64,000 bases of DNA, taken from the NCBI RefSeq assembly GCF_014643175.1, contig NZ_BMJH01000001.1:1339926-1403925 (forward strand), in the 5' to 3' direction. Under the pieces are notes generated by a model. That model was not told the DNA's origin, did not search any database, and saw only the letters and a program-made list of their open reading frames with translations. Below are positions 12,214-20,241 of this stretch, piece after piece. The DNA is from Hoyosella rhizosphaerae (lineage in GTDB: Bacteria > Actinomycetota > Actinomycetes > Mycobacteriales > Mycobacteriaceae). Positions within the stretch are counted from its first letter, which is position 1. Each line of letters opens with the position of its first letter. Both the position numbers and the translations under genes were made by a program.

Positions 12214-13461
12214 ATGCGTGTGCTGATCATCGGGGCAAGCCACGCCGGAGCGCAGGTGTGCGCGAACCTGCGCCAGGACGGCTGGACTGGGGAAATCCTC
12301 GTCATCGGTGACGAGCCGGTCCTGCCGTACCATCGGCCCCCGCTCTCCAAGACGTACCTTGCAGGCAAAACTACGCTAAACGAGCAGCTCATCCGCCCGG
12401 CGGCGTACTACGAGAAGCACGACATCACGTTCCGCGTCGCCCGTGTCGATAGCATCGACCGAGAGGCGCACACCGTCACACTGTCCGATGGTGAAAAAGT
12501 TTCCTACGACAAGCTTGTGCTGTGCCTCGGGGCCCGGCCACGTAGCTTTCCCCTCGAGGGCGCAGAGCTCGCTGGTGTGCACTATCTTCGCGACGCCGCC
12601 GACACCGAGGCGATCCGTGATGAACTGCACGCCAAGGGGCTGCACGCCAGCGGACGCGTCACGATCATCGGCGCTGGTTACATCGGTTTGGAGGCGGCCG
12701 CATCGCTGCGCCAACTTGGCGTTGAGGTCACGGTCCTGGAGAGCGCCGAGCGTGTTCTTCAACGGGTCACGGCCCCGGAACTGTCAGAGTTCTACACACG
12801 CGTCCACAGAGAGGAAGGTGTGGACGTGCGTACTGGGGTCTCCATCTCGGGCATCGAGGGTGACGAGCACGTGCGCGGGGTGCGCCTCGCGGATGGTGAA
12901 CTCGTTCCCGCCGACCTCGTAATCATCGGCATTGGTGTTGTGCCGAACGTGGAGCTCGCCGCAGCTGCCGGCTTAGCCGTGGACAACGGGGTTGTCATCG
13001 ACGACCACGGGCAAACGAGCGACCCGGACATTTTCGCCGCCGGGGACTGCGCGAGTCACTACCTGGCCCGGTACGGGCGCCAGATCCGCCTGGAGTCGGT
13101 GCCCAGCGCCGGCGAACAAGCCAAAGCAGTCGGAGCCAGGATCTGCGACAAAGAGAAGGAGATCAAGGCTCTGCCGTGGTTCTGGTCCGACCAGTACGAG
13201 CTCAAGCTACAGATCGCCGGACTCAACGACGGCTACGACAGCATAGTGTTTCGCGGAGACCCAGCGGCTGGACGCAGTTTCGCCTGTTTCTACTTCAAGC
13301 AGGGGCAGATGATTGCCGCCGACTGCGTAAACCACCCGAAAGAGTTCGTTTTCGCGCGTCGCGTCATCGGTGATCAATTGGCAGTTGATCCGGACGCACT
13401 GGCAGATCCAGAAAACTCGCTGAACGACCTGCTGCGTGCGGCCATGAGCGACCGGAGCTGA
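12214..13461 (+). CDS. NAD(P)H-dependent ferredoxin reductase (FAD)
   Basis: A 415-residue FAD-dependent oxidoreductase of the putidaredoxin/rubredoxin reductase family. The N-terminal FAD fold begins MRVLIIGASHAGAQ, a second Rossmann fold for NAD(P)H is VTIIGAGYIGLEAAA, and the FAD-binding DIFAAGDCAS motif follows. A C-terminal reductase domain ends the protein. It should reduce the operon's ferredoxin for CYP153. It starts 3 bases after the P450 stop, indicating co-translation. Confidence 0.94.
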   Translation: MRVLIIGASHAGAQVCANLRQDGWTGEILVIGDEPVLPYHRPPLSKTYLAGKTTLNEQLIRPAAYYEKHDITFRVARVDSIDREAHTVTLSDGEKVSYDKLVLCLGARPRSFPLEGAELAGVHYLRDAADTEAIRDELHAKGLHASGRVTIIGAGYIGLEAAASLRQLGVEVTVLESAERVLQRVTAPELSEFYTRVHREEGVDVRTGVSISGIEGDEHVRGVRLADGELVPADLVIIGIGVVPNVELAAAAGLAVDNGVVIDDHGQTSDPDIFAAGDCASHYLARYGRQIRLESVPSAGEQAKAVGARICDKEKEIKALPWFWSDQYELKLQIAGLNDGYDSIVFRGDPAAGRSFACFYFKQGQMIAADCVNHPKEFVFARRVIGDQLAVDPDALADPENSLNDLLRAAMSDRS

Positions 13462-13496
13462 GGGGATACGGAGGTCGTCTCTGGCCTCCGAGCCCC
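13462..13496. terminator. Hairpin between convergent genes
   Basis: CGGAGG (13469-13474) pairs with CCTCCG (13485-13490), flanked by GGGG and CCCC that can extend the stem across small bulges. It sits directly after the ferredoxin reductase stop and before the end of fgd1. There is no T tract. It may act as a bidirectional terminator. Confidence 0.5.
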
Positions 13497-13518
13497 GCCT
13501 GTGGCGCGATCCCGGGCG

Positions 13519-14535
13519 CTACGCCAGTTCCCGCAATCGCGGCGCCAAATCCCGCGCAAACAATTCAAGGAATCGAGCCTGGTCATGCCCAGGTGCGTGG
13601 AAAACAAGGTGGTTCAACCCGGCATCGACGTAGGGGATGATCTGCTCAATGGCCTCGTCGGGATCAGAGGCGACGATCCACCGCTTGGCGACCTGCTCGA
13701 TGGGCAGCTCGTCCGCAAGCTTTTCCATCTCAGCAGAACTCGTCACTGAATGCTTCTGCTCAGGTGTCAGGCTCAACGGGGCCCAAAACCGCGTGTTCTC
13801 CAGTGCGGCATCACGATCCGTGTCATAGGAAAGCTTGATCTCAATCATCTTGTCAATCGCACTTGGATCCCGGTCCGCAGCTTCAGCGCCGAGTTGCACA
13901 GCAGGAAGCAGCTTTTCTGTGTACAGCTCCATCCCTTTGCCTGAGGTACAAATAAACCCATCGCCCGCTCTGCCCGCATACTTCGCGACGACGGGACCAC
14001 CAGCAGCGATGTACACGGGAATCGTGGCGTCAGGCTTGTCATACACAGTTGCGTCGACGGTCTGGTAGTAATCACCCTCAAACGTCACGTTATCGTCGGT
14101 CCATAAGGCACGGATAAGTCGCACAGCTTCCCGCAATCGGGCGAACCGTTCCTTGAACTCCGGCCACGGATGGTCCTCAGACACGTTAAAGCCGGTAGCA
14201 ATCTCATTGAGCGCCTCGCCTGTTCCGACTCCGAGCATGATCCGTCCCGGATACAAGCAACCCATCGTGGCGAAAGCTTGCGCAATAACAGCTGGGTTGT
14301 ACCGGAATGTCGGCGTCATTACCGAGGTTCCGAGCTGAATGCGATTCGTCCGCTCCCCGACCGCAGTCATCCACGCGAGCGAGAACGGCGCATGCCCGCC
14401 GGTGTGCCGCCATGGCTGAAAGTGATCGCTGACGCTGGCCGAGTCCATGCCACACTGCTCCGCCTTGACGGCAAACTCCACTAGGTCGCGGGGTCCAAAT
14501 TGCTCCGCTGAAGCCTTGTATCCGAGCTTAAGCAC
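13519..14535 (-). CDS. fgd1: F420-dependent glucose-6-phosphate dehydrogenase
   Basis: This luciferase-like (LLM) enzyme oxidises glucose 6-phosphate to 6-phosphogluconolactone and is the main source of reduced coenzyme F420 in mycobacteria and relatives. The 338-residue protein has the FGD signature throughout: [69 protein letters not shown] and [17 protein letters not shown] 14535 is chosen because AAAGGGAGG lies seven bases upstream; the ORF opens at 14556. Its presence implies F420 biosynthesis in the organism. It is transcribed alone, converging on the CYP153 operon. Confidence 0.96.
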   Translation of the reverse strand: MLKLGYKASAEQFGPRDLVEFAVKAEQCGMDSASVSDHFQPWRHTGGHAPFSLAWMTAVGERTNRIQLGTSVMTPTFRYNPAVIAQAFATMGCLYPGRIMLGVGTGEALNEIATGFNVSEDHPWPEFKERFARLREAVRLIRALWTDDNVTFEGDYYQTVDATVYDKPDATIPVYIAAGGPVVAKYAGRAGDGFICTSGKGMELYTEKLLPAVQLGAEAADRDPSAIDKMIEIKLSYDTDRDAALENTRFWAPLSLTPEQKHSVTSSAEMEKLADELPIEQVAKRWIVASDPDEAIEQIIPYVDAGLNHLVFHAPGHDQARFLELFARDLAPRLRELA

Positions 14536-14621
14536 TAGCGCGCCTCCCTTTGTCACCTTTTAGGCTACTTGGTAAGCGGGCCTTGCAAACGAATCAACAG
14601 CTACAGATTTCGAGAGCAGGT

Positions 14622-15821
14622 TTACCCAAGCGCTTGCTTCAAATCGTCCATCAGGTCTTCGACATGCTCGAGGCCTACTGAAATTCGCACGACCCCGTCA
14701 GTAATGCCAATAGTTGCCCGTCCCTCGGGGCCCATCGCCCGGTGGGTGGTAGTGGCCGGATGAGTGATCAGCGTCTTGGAATCGCCAAGGTTGTTTGAAA
14801 TATCAATGATGCGCAGCTTGTCCAAGACCTCGAAGGCTCGCGCTTTCCCATCAGCACCATCGAGTTCGAACGTCACAACCGTGCCACCGCCGAGCATCTG
14901 CTGCTTCGCAAGCTCGTATTGCGGATGCGAAGGCAAGAATGGGTAGCGCACCCACCTGGTAGCAGGGTGATCTTCAAGGAACTCCGCTATCCGTAACGCT
15001 GACTCATTCTGCTGCTTCACGCGGATCCCCAGCGTTTCGAGACCCTTCAGCATCACCCACGCGTTAAACGGACTCAACGCGGGACCGGTGTGCCGCATCA
15101 GCGTTTGTACTGGCCCGTTGATGTACTCCTTGGGACCCAAAATGGCCCCACCGAGCACGCGGCCCTGCCCATCAATGTGCTTAGTGCCGGAATACACAAC
15201 AATATCGGCGCCGAGTTCAAACCCTCGCTGCAGCAATGGAGTTGCAAAAACATTGTCGAGCACAACCTTGGCGCCAGCCGCATGAGCCAGCTCGGTTACA
15301 CGACGCACATCGACAAGGTCCTGCATCGGGTTTGATGGCGTTTCAAAGAAAACTGCCGCAGCCGGTTTCGACAGGGCCTTCTCCCACTGGTCCAAGTCGT
15401 CGCCATCGACGAACTCGGTTTCCACTCCCCACCGAGGCAAGATTTCATTGCACACAACAAAGCAGGAGCCAAAAAGGCTACGTGCTGCGACTAGCCGATC
15501 GCCCGCCTTCAGGAGGGCGCCAAGCGCAACGAACACCGCCGCCATACCACTCGCCGTGCCAAAGCACGCTTCGCCGCCATCCATGAGACGAAGGCGCTCT
15601 TCAAACATCGCAACCGTGGGATTCCCGTAGCGGGAATACACAAACCGATCGCCCTCGATGAACGCCTGCTCAGCAGCGCTTGCGGAGTCGTAAACATAGC
15701 CGGAAGTGAGGTACAGCGCCTCGGCAGTCTCCTCAAAACCCGAACGGGTCAGTCCTCCGCGAACGCCAATAGTTTCGGGGCGAACACCGTCCGGAAGTTC
15801 TCGCGGTGGCGGGAATGTCAT
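14622..15821 (-). CDS. metZ: O-succinylhomoserine sulfhydrylase
   Basis: A PLP enzyme of the Cys/Met metabolism family that replaces the succinyl group of O-succinylhomoserine with sulfide, giving homocysteine for methionine synthesis. The sequence shows RYGNPTVAMFEERL, ACFGTASGMAAVF, FFETPSNPMQDLVDV, VLDNVFATPLLQRG and the PLP lysine Lys214 in YSGTKHIDGQG. About 399 residues. ATG 15821 overlaps the stop of the rhodanese gene (ATGA), so the two are translationally coupled, as in the M. tuberculosis Rv0390-Rv0391 pair. Cystathionine gamma-synthase is the alternative, but gene order favours MetZ. Confidence 0.93.
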   Translation of the reverse strand: MTFPPPRELPDGVRPETIGVRGGLTRSGFEETAEALYLTSGYVYDSASAAEQAFIEGDRFVYSRYGNPTVAMFEERLRLMDGGEACFGTASGMAAVFVALGALLKAGDRLVAARSLFGSCFVVCNEILPRWGVETEFVDGDDLDQWEKALSKPAAAVFFETPSNPMQDLVDVRRVTELAHAAGAKVVLDNVFATPLLQRGFELGADIVVYSGTKHIDGQGRVLGGAILGPKEYINGPVQTLMRHTGPALSPFNAWVMLKGLETLGIRVKQQNESALRIAEFLEDHPATRWVRYPFLPSHPQYELAKQQMLGGGTVVTFELDGADGKARAFEVLDKLRIIDISNNLGDSKTLITHPATTTHRAMGPEGRATIGITDGVVRISVGLEHVEDLMDDLKQALG

Positions 15822-16231
15822 GACTGCCTCCACGGAAGCCCAAGCGCACGCCAACCCGTGCTGCCACGATGACCGTTCTCATCAAGCCCGCCCTCGAAAC
15901 CGTCGAGCACGTTGTACGCGGGGCCCAAACCGGCGGAAGTGGCCAGTTGCGCAGAGCCAATAGACCGATGGCCCGACCGGCAGAGGAAAGCAATAGGCTG
16001 GCCGGGCTTGACACCCGCCGCCGCTAAGTCATTGAGGAAATCCGCGTTGCGCCCCCCGGTAGGGAACCCAACCCATTCGACAAAAACAGTCCGCTTCCCC
16101 AGCGAGGAAATGTCTGGCACACCGACATAGTTCCACTCGGCTTGCGTGCGGACGTCAACGAGAATGGCCTCGGGGTCCTGCTCGAGCATCTGCCATGCCT
16201 GCTCTGGGCTAATGTCACCTGCGTAGCTCAC
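15818..16231 (-). CDS. Rhodanese-like sulfurtransferase (Rv0390-like)
   Basis: A single-domain rhodanese of 137 residues. VDVRTQAEW is the conserved strand/turn and FLCRSGHRS carries the active-site Cys84 that would hold a persulfide. The end DENGHRGSTGWRALGLPW is typical of this subgroup. Coupling to metZ suggests it handles sulfur for homocysteine formation, which is inferred. The start is uncertain: GTG 16231 gives the family-like MSYAGDIS, while the frame is open to GTG 16267. Confidence 0.88.
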   Translation of the reverse strand: MSYAGDISPEQAWQMLEQDPEAILVDVRTQAEWNYVGVPDISSLGKRTVFVEWVGFPTGGRNADFLNDLAAAGVKPGQPIAFLCRSGHRSIGSAQLATSAGLGPAYNVLDGFEGGLDENGHRGSTGWRALGLPWRQS

Positions 16232-16276
16232 TCCTACAGAGTTCCACACTTGTGCGACATTTCGCACACCGACACT

Positions 16277-16339
16277 GGTGACAAGCAGGCCGACTGTGAC
16301 AAGCAGGCCGACTGTGACAAGCAGGCCGACTGTGACAAG
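16277..16339. repeat. 18-bp tandem repeat, about 3.5 copies
   Basis: The unit TGTGACAAGCAGGCCGAC is repeated head to tail. The copies are 16277-16294 (one mismatch), 16295-16312, 16313-16330 and a partial copy. It lies between the divergent rhodanese and fprA genes, about 90 bases before the fprA start. Being a multiple of three it also reads through in frame as an apparent peptide, but nothing supports that as a gene. Confidence 0.9.
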
Positions 16340-16384
16340 AGTAATGCGAGCGGACTCACCAGAGACAGAAGTTCTAATCTACAC

Positions 16385-16402
16385 TGGACAATCGACTGTC
16401 CA
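16385..16402. promoter_or_regulatory. Inverted repeat upstream of fprA
   Basis: TGGACA and TGTCCA are separated by six bases, about 27 bases before the ATG. A possible -10 (TACACT, 16380-16385) abuts it, so the repeat would lie over the transcription start. It may be an operator, or simply hairpin-forming sequence in the leader. Confidence 0.35.
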
Positions 16403-16428
16403 CCCCAGAATGAGGTAAAGCGTTTCTG

Positions 16429-17805
16429 ATGACTGACCAGACACGGCCGTTGCGAGTTGGAATCGTCGGGTCCGGCCCTGCCGGCATCTACGCCGCTGAC
16501 GCACTAATGAAATCAGAAGCCGCTTCCGAACGCGGGGTGTCGATCGACATCTTCGAACGGATGCCAGCACCGTTTGGGCTGATCCGCTACGGCGTCGCGC
16601 CGGACCACCCCCGCATCAAGGGCATCATCACCGCCTTGCACAAGGTGCTCGACAAACCCGAGGTGCGGCTGTTCGGCAATGTTTCGTACGGCACTGACAT
16701 TGACCTGACAACGCTGCATTCGTACTACGACGCCGTGATCTTCGCAACGGGGGCTAATGCTGACCGTGCGCTGTCCGTACCCGGCATCGAGCTGGACGGT
16801 TCCTACGGTGCTGCAGACTTCGTGTCCTGGTATGACGGGCACCCCGATGTGCCGCGTGAATGGCCCTTGGAAGCCGAAAAGGTGGCCGTCTTGGGTGTTG
16901 GCAACGTCGCACTCGATGTTGCGCGCGTACTCGCTAAGACAGCGGATGAACTGCTCGAAACTGAAATTCCGCACAATGTTTACGAAGGCCTCAAGGCCTC
17001 GAAGGCTCGCGAAGTGCACGTCTTCGGGCGCCGCGGACCCGCCCAAGCGAAGTTCACGCCATTGGAACTGAAGGAACTCGCGCACTCCCCCAATGTTGAG
17101 GTAGTCGTCGACCCCCTCGACATTGACTACGACGAGGCCTCCACGATCGCTCGACGTTCGTCCAAGATCGTTGATCAGGTTGCGAACATCATTCAGGACT
17201 ACGCGATTCGTGATCCCAAGGACCTACCGAACAAGATCTTCCTGCACTTTTTCGAGAGCCCTGCCGAGATTCTTGGCGAGGACGGGAAAGTTACGGGGCT
17301 ACGTACTGAGCGAACCGAACTTGACGGCACGGGCAATGTCCGCGGTACAGGCAAGTTCACTGATTGGGACGTACAGGCCGTATACCGGGCTGTCGGATAC
17401 CTGTCAGAAAACGTCGCCAAGCTTCCGTTCGATGAGCAGGCAGGCACGGTGCCCAACGAGGCTGGCCGCGTGATTGGTGACGATGGCACCCACCTCGGGG
17501 GCATCTACGTCACCGGCTGGATCAAGCGTGGACCTATCGGCCTGATCGGCCATACCAAGGGCGACGCAAACGAAACGATCGCATGCCTGGTCGACGACAT
17601 TCCGACGCTGCCCAAGCCTTCACACCCGGATCCGCAGGCGATTGTCGACTACCTAGACGGCCAAAACATCCCGTTCACGACGTGGGATGGTTGGTACCGA
17701 CTCGACGCCCACGAGCGTTCTCTCGGCGAACCTGAAGGCCGGGCGCGAATCAAGGTCGTCGAGCGCGAAGAGATGCTCCGCGCCAGCGGTGTCGCAGACG
17801 ACTGA
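16429..17805 (+). CDS. fprA: FprA-like NADPH-ferredoxin reductase (copy 1)
   Basis: A 458-residue FAD enzyme of the adrenodoxin reductase family, which passes electrons from NADPH to ferredoxins. FAD fold GIVGSGPAGIYAADAL, FERMPAPFGLIRYGVAPDH, NADPH fold VLGVGNVALDVARVLAK, HVFGRRGPAQAKFTP and C-terminal GWIKRGPIGLIGHTKGDA. GAGGTAAAG lies before the ATG. It is closely similar along its whole length to the copy at 23013-24380. Probable clients are P450s and other ferredoxin-dependent enzymes. It seems monocistronic, ending at the inverted repeats at 17820-17894. Confidence 0.94.
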   Translation: MTDQTRPLRVGIVGSGPAGIYAADALMKSEAASERGVSIDIFERMPAPFGLIRYGVAPDHPRIKGIITALHKVLDKPEVRLFGNVSYGTDIDLTTLHSYYDAVIFATGANADRALSVPGIELDGSYGAADFVSWYDGHPDVPREWPLEAEKVAVLGVGNVALDVARVLAKTADELLETEIPHNVYEGLKASKAREVHVFGRRGPAQAKFTPLELKELAHSPNVEVVVDPLDIDYDEASTIARRSSKIVDQVANIIQDYAIRDPKDLPNKIFLHFFESPAEILGEDGKVTGLRTERTELDGTGNVRGTGKFTDWDVQAVYRAVGYLSENVAKLPFDEQAGTVPNEAGRVIGDDGTHLGGIYVTGWIKRGPIGLIGHTKGDANETIACLVDDIPTLPKPSHPDPQAIVDYLDGQNIPFTTWDGWYRLDAHERSLGEPEGRARIKVVEREEMLRASGVADD

Positions 17806-17819
17806 CTGAGCTTTTTGCC

Positions 17820-17894
17820 GACGCTCCCACTTTGTCCCGATGCTCCCGCTTTTGCAGTGAAAAAGTGGGAGCGAACGTCAAAAGTGGGAGCGTC
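17820..17894. terminator. Nested inverted repeats between convergent genes
   Basis: Four related units of the form GCTCCCRCTTT occur here. Two are direct (17820-17833, 17840-17853) and two inverted (17861-17874, 17881-17894). Outer and inner pairs can fold into one long hairpin with loop GCAGTGA. It sits between the stops of fprA and the DUF456 gene, so a bidirectional terminator is likely. The regular unit structure also suggests a mobile intergenic repeat. Confidence 0.6.
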
Positions 17895-17920
17895 GCTGCA
17901 TTTTGGGGCATGCATCGCCG

Positions 17921-18403
17921 CTACAGGATCCACGCCCCGATAACCCATGTGGCAGCGGCGGCTAACGCACCTAGCAACTGAATGAGGGTAGACACAACCA
18001 CCGCTTTGGTGGCCTGGACAGTGGCCGCCCAGGCGGCTTCGGGGCGACGCACGCGAGCAGCTTCGGCTAGGAATGTGCCACCGATGAAGCCAATGAATAG
18101 CCCAATGACGGGGATGACAAAAAACCCGATCACGGCGGCGATCAGACCGATCACGATGGATCGCATCGGGATTCCCGCTTCCCGCAAGGACCGGCCTGGC
18201 CAGGTGTATTGAAGGATTGCTGTGACGACCAAAAACCCGGTCGCGATGACAAACACGATCCAGCCGGTAGAGGTCCCCTCGAATATCGCCCAGATTAATA
18301 TCGCGCCGAATACGACAAGCACCCCGGGAAGCACTGGCAAAATAATGCCCGCGATCCCAATGAGTATTGCGATGGCGATGATGATCTCGCCGACTAGGTT
18401 CAT
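17921..18403 (-). CDS. DUF456 family membrane protein
   Basis: A 160-residue protein made of hydrophobic helices, including the family-typical IAGIILPVLPGVLVVFGAIL and GLFIGFIGGTFLAEA stretches rich in Gly and Pro. No catalytic motif is visible and no function is established for the family. It stands alone between fprA and purT. Its two glycine-rich halves suggest an internal duplication. Confidence 0.85.
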   Translation of the reverse strand: MNLVGEIIIAIAILIGIAGIILPVLPGVLVVFGAILIWAIFEGTSTGWIVFVIATGFLVVTAILQYTWPGRSLREAGIPMRSIVIGLIAAVIGFFVIPVIGLFIGFIGGTFLAEAARVRRPEAAWAATVQATKAVVVSTLIQLLGALAAAATWVIGAWIL

Positions 18404-18524
18404 GGCATCACCGTAGCGGGGCTAGGTGTTGACTCGAAGGTTTGGTCGCCATTACGTGCCCAGGGGGAACTTTGCGTCCTGCTACGGATTGTTGACGGCC
18501 TTGCGGCCTCGGTGACATCCCCGA

Positions 18525-19718
18525 TCAGTCAGCGATGGGTTTGACGCATGCTGCAGCCTCGCGGGCGCGCTCGCGGGCAACGTCGATGTTCTCGGCGCTG
18601 GCAACAACGACGCCCATGCGGCGAAACTCAAAGCTCTCGGGCTTACCGAATAGTCGGACGTCTACGCCGGGGACGTCGAGGGCATCAGCTATCCCGGAGA
18701 AGCGAACACTGCGCGAATCGACGCCGCCGTAGATCACCGCTGAGGCGCCTGGTTCACGGAGCGAGGTATCGACGGGGAGGCGCAGGACTGCGCGGGCGTG
18801 GAGTTCGAACTCTGAGTAGCGCTGGGTGGCGAGGGTTACGAGTCCGGTGTCGTGTGGTCGCGGGCTGACTTCGGAGAAGTACACGTCGTCGCCTTTGACA
18901 AAAAGCTCTACACCGAATACGCCTCTGCCGCCGAGTGCGGCGGTGACTTTCTCTGCGATGTGGCGCGCAGAAGCAAGCGCGGTTTCTGACATGGGGTGGG
19001 GTTGCCAGGATTCGATGTAGTCGCCGCGTTCTTGTTTGTGGCCAATCGGTTCGCAGAATGATGTGGTGATGGCGCCCGAGTGGGTGGATCGCACCGTCAG
19101 GAGGGTGATTTCGTAGTCGAAGTCGACGAAGCCTTCGATAATGACGCGCTGCTTATTGACTCGGCCACCGGCAAGGGCGTAATCCCAGGCGTGCTCAAGG
19201 CCATCGGCGTCGTGAACAACTGATTGACCTTTCCCTGATGACGACATGATGGGTTTGATGACGCAGGGGAATCCAACGGTCTTTGCTGCTTCGGTTAGTT
19301 CTTCGAAGTTGTTGGCAAAGGCGTACTTCGATGTGGGTAGGCCGAGTTCTTCGGCTGCGAGGCGGCGTATTCCTTCGCGATTCATTGTGAGCTGCGTGGC
19401 GCGTGCGGTGGGGATGACTTCGGTGATTCCGTCTTCCACGGCTTCGGCTAGTGCGTCTGTGGCGATCGCTTCGATCTCAGGGACCACAAAATGGGGTTTT
19501 TCGTGTTTGATCAGGGCGAGCAGGGCGTCGCGGTCTGTCATGTCGATGACGTGGGAGCGATGGGCTACTTGGTGGCCGGGGGCTTTCGCGTAGCGGTCAA
19601 CGGCGATGACTTCGATGCCGAGGCGTTGGAAGGCGATGATGACTTCTTTGCCGAGTTCACCAGCTCCGAGGAGCATGACCTTCGTCGCGGTGTCACTCAG
19701 CGGTGTACCAATTATCAC
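18525..19718 (-). CDS. purT: Formate-dependent GAR transformylase
   Basis: An ATP-grasp enzyme of 397 residues that uses formate and ATP to formylate glycinamide ribonucleotide in purine synthesis. Family sequence includes [67 protein letters not shown] and [19 protein letters not shown] 19718 has AAGGAA about seven bases upstream. In M. tuberculosis purT lies beside the rhodanese-metZ pair; here fprA and DUF456 intervene. Confidence 0.95.
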   Translation of the reverse strand: MIIGTPLSDTATKVMLLGAGELGKEVIIAFQRLGIEVIAVDRYAKAPGHQVAHRSHVIDMTDRDALLALIKHEKPHFVVPEIEAIATDALAEAVEDGITEVIPTARATQLTMNREGIRRLAAEELGLPTSKYAFANNFEELTEAAKTVGFPCVIKPIMSSSGKGQSVVHDADGLEHAWDYALAGGRVNKQRVIIEGFVDFDYEITLLTVRSTHSGAITTSFCEPIGHKQERGDYIESWQPHPMSETALASARHIAEKVTAALGGRGVFGVELFVKGDDVYFSEVSPRPHDTGLVTLATQRYSEFELHARAVLRLPVDTSLREPGASAVIYGGVDSRSVRFSGIADALDVPGVDVRLFGKPESFEFRRMGVVVASAENIDVARERAREAAACVKPIAD

Positions 19719-19780
19719 CTTGGGTTCCTTCCCGTACTTGTTGATGCGGTGTAGAGCCTAGCGGGTGAGAGTATGGACAT

Positions 19781-20209
19781 GTGGTTGTAGAACTTGCTTT
19801 GGAGACGCGCGTCGCTTTGGCGGCTGCTGGCGGGATCTTTTTGTGGGCCCTTGTGCTCGGTGTGTGGAAATACGCTCAGATTGTGCGATCGCCGCAGCAT
19901 CAGGCGCATGTGTATGTCGATATCGCGCATCGGGCAGCGCTAATGTATGCGTTTGCGGCACTGCTGTTGGCGCCGTTTGCGGAGTTGAGTGCGTGGCCTT
20001 CGTGGGTGAATACGGTGGCCGTGCTGGTCGTCGTGGTGTTTTTTGTGGGGGCGATAGCGTCGTATGTGGTGCACGGGGCGTTGCAGGACACCACGAATCA
20101 GTTTGCGAAACCTGTCCATGGTTTACATGGCTTTATGTTTGCGCTCATTGCGTGTGAGATCGGCGGTTTTGCGGTGCTGTTTGTTGGGTTCTTGGTTTCG
20201 CAGTTCTGA
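19781..20209 (+). CDS. Four-helix membrane protein, unknown
   Basis: A 142-residue integral membrane protein with four predicted helices, near residues 13-30, 47-66, 72-95 and 117-139. Histidines lie at several loop positions (PQHQAHVYVDIAHR, VHGLHGF). I do not recognise the family. GTG 19781 has a weak GGTGAGAG upstream. Its plus-strand sequence is strikingly G/T-rich compared with the aztD gene that follows 32 bases later. A heme- or quinone-related role is possible but unsupported. Confidence 0.65.
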   Translation: MVVELALETRVALAAAGGIFLWALVLGVWKYAQIVRSPQHQAHVYVDIAHRAALMYAFAALLLAPFAELSAWPSWVNTVAVLVVVVFFVGAIASYVVHGALQDTTNQFAKPVHGLHGFMFALIACEIGGFAVLFVGFLVSQF

Positions 20210-20219
20210 CGGCTTTATC

Positions 20220-20232
20220 GATAACAGTTATC
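20220..20232. promoter_or_regulatory. Fur/Zur-type palindrome over the aztD promoter
   Basis: GATAAC-A-GTTATC is a perfect inverted repeat within ATCGATAACAGTTATCATT, the style of actinobacterial Zur and Fur boxes. A -10 TATCAT (20230-20235) overlaps it and would place transcription start at 20242, the A of the aztD ATG, making a leaderless message. Zinc-dependent repression is inferred. Confidence 0.55.
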
Positions 20233-20241
20233 ATTTCCTCT

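Noticed and set aside
16277-16339. Possible CRISPR array
   Set aside because: The units are contiguous 18-mers without spacers, and no cas genes are present.
16142-16429. Plus-strand ORF with repeated CDKQAD residues
   Set aside because: It overlaps the rhodanese gene and owes its repeat to the 18-bp tandem DNA repeat. There is no ribosome-binding site and no family resemblance.
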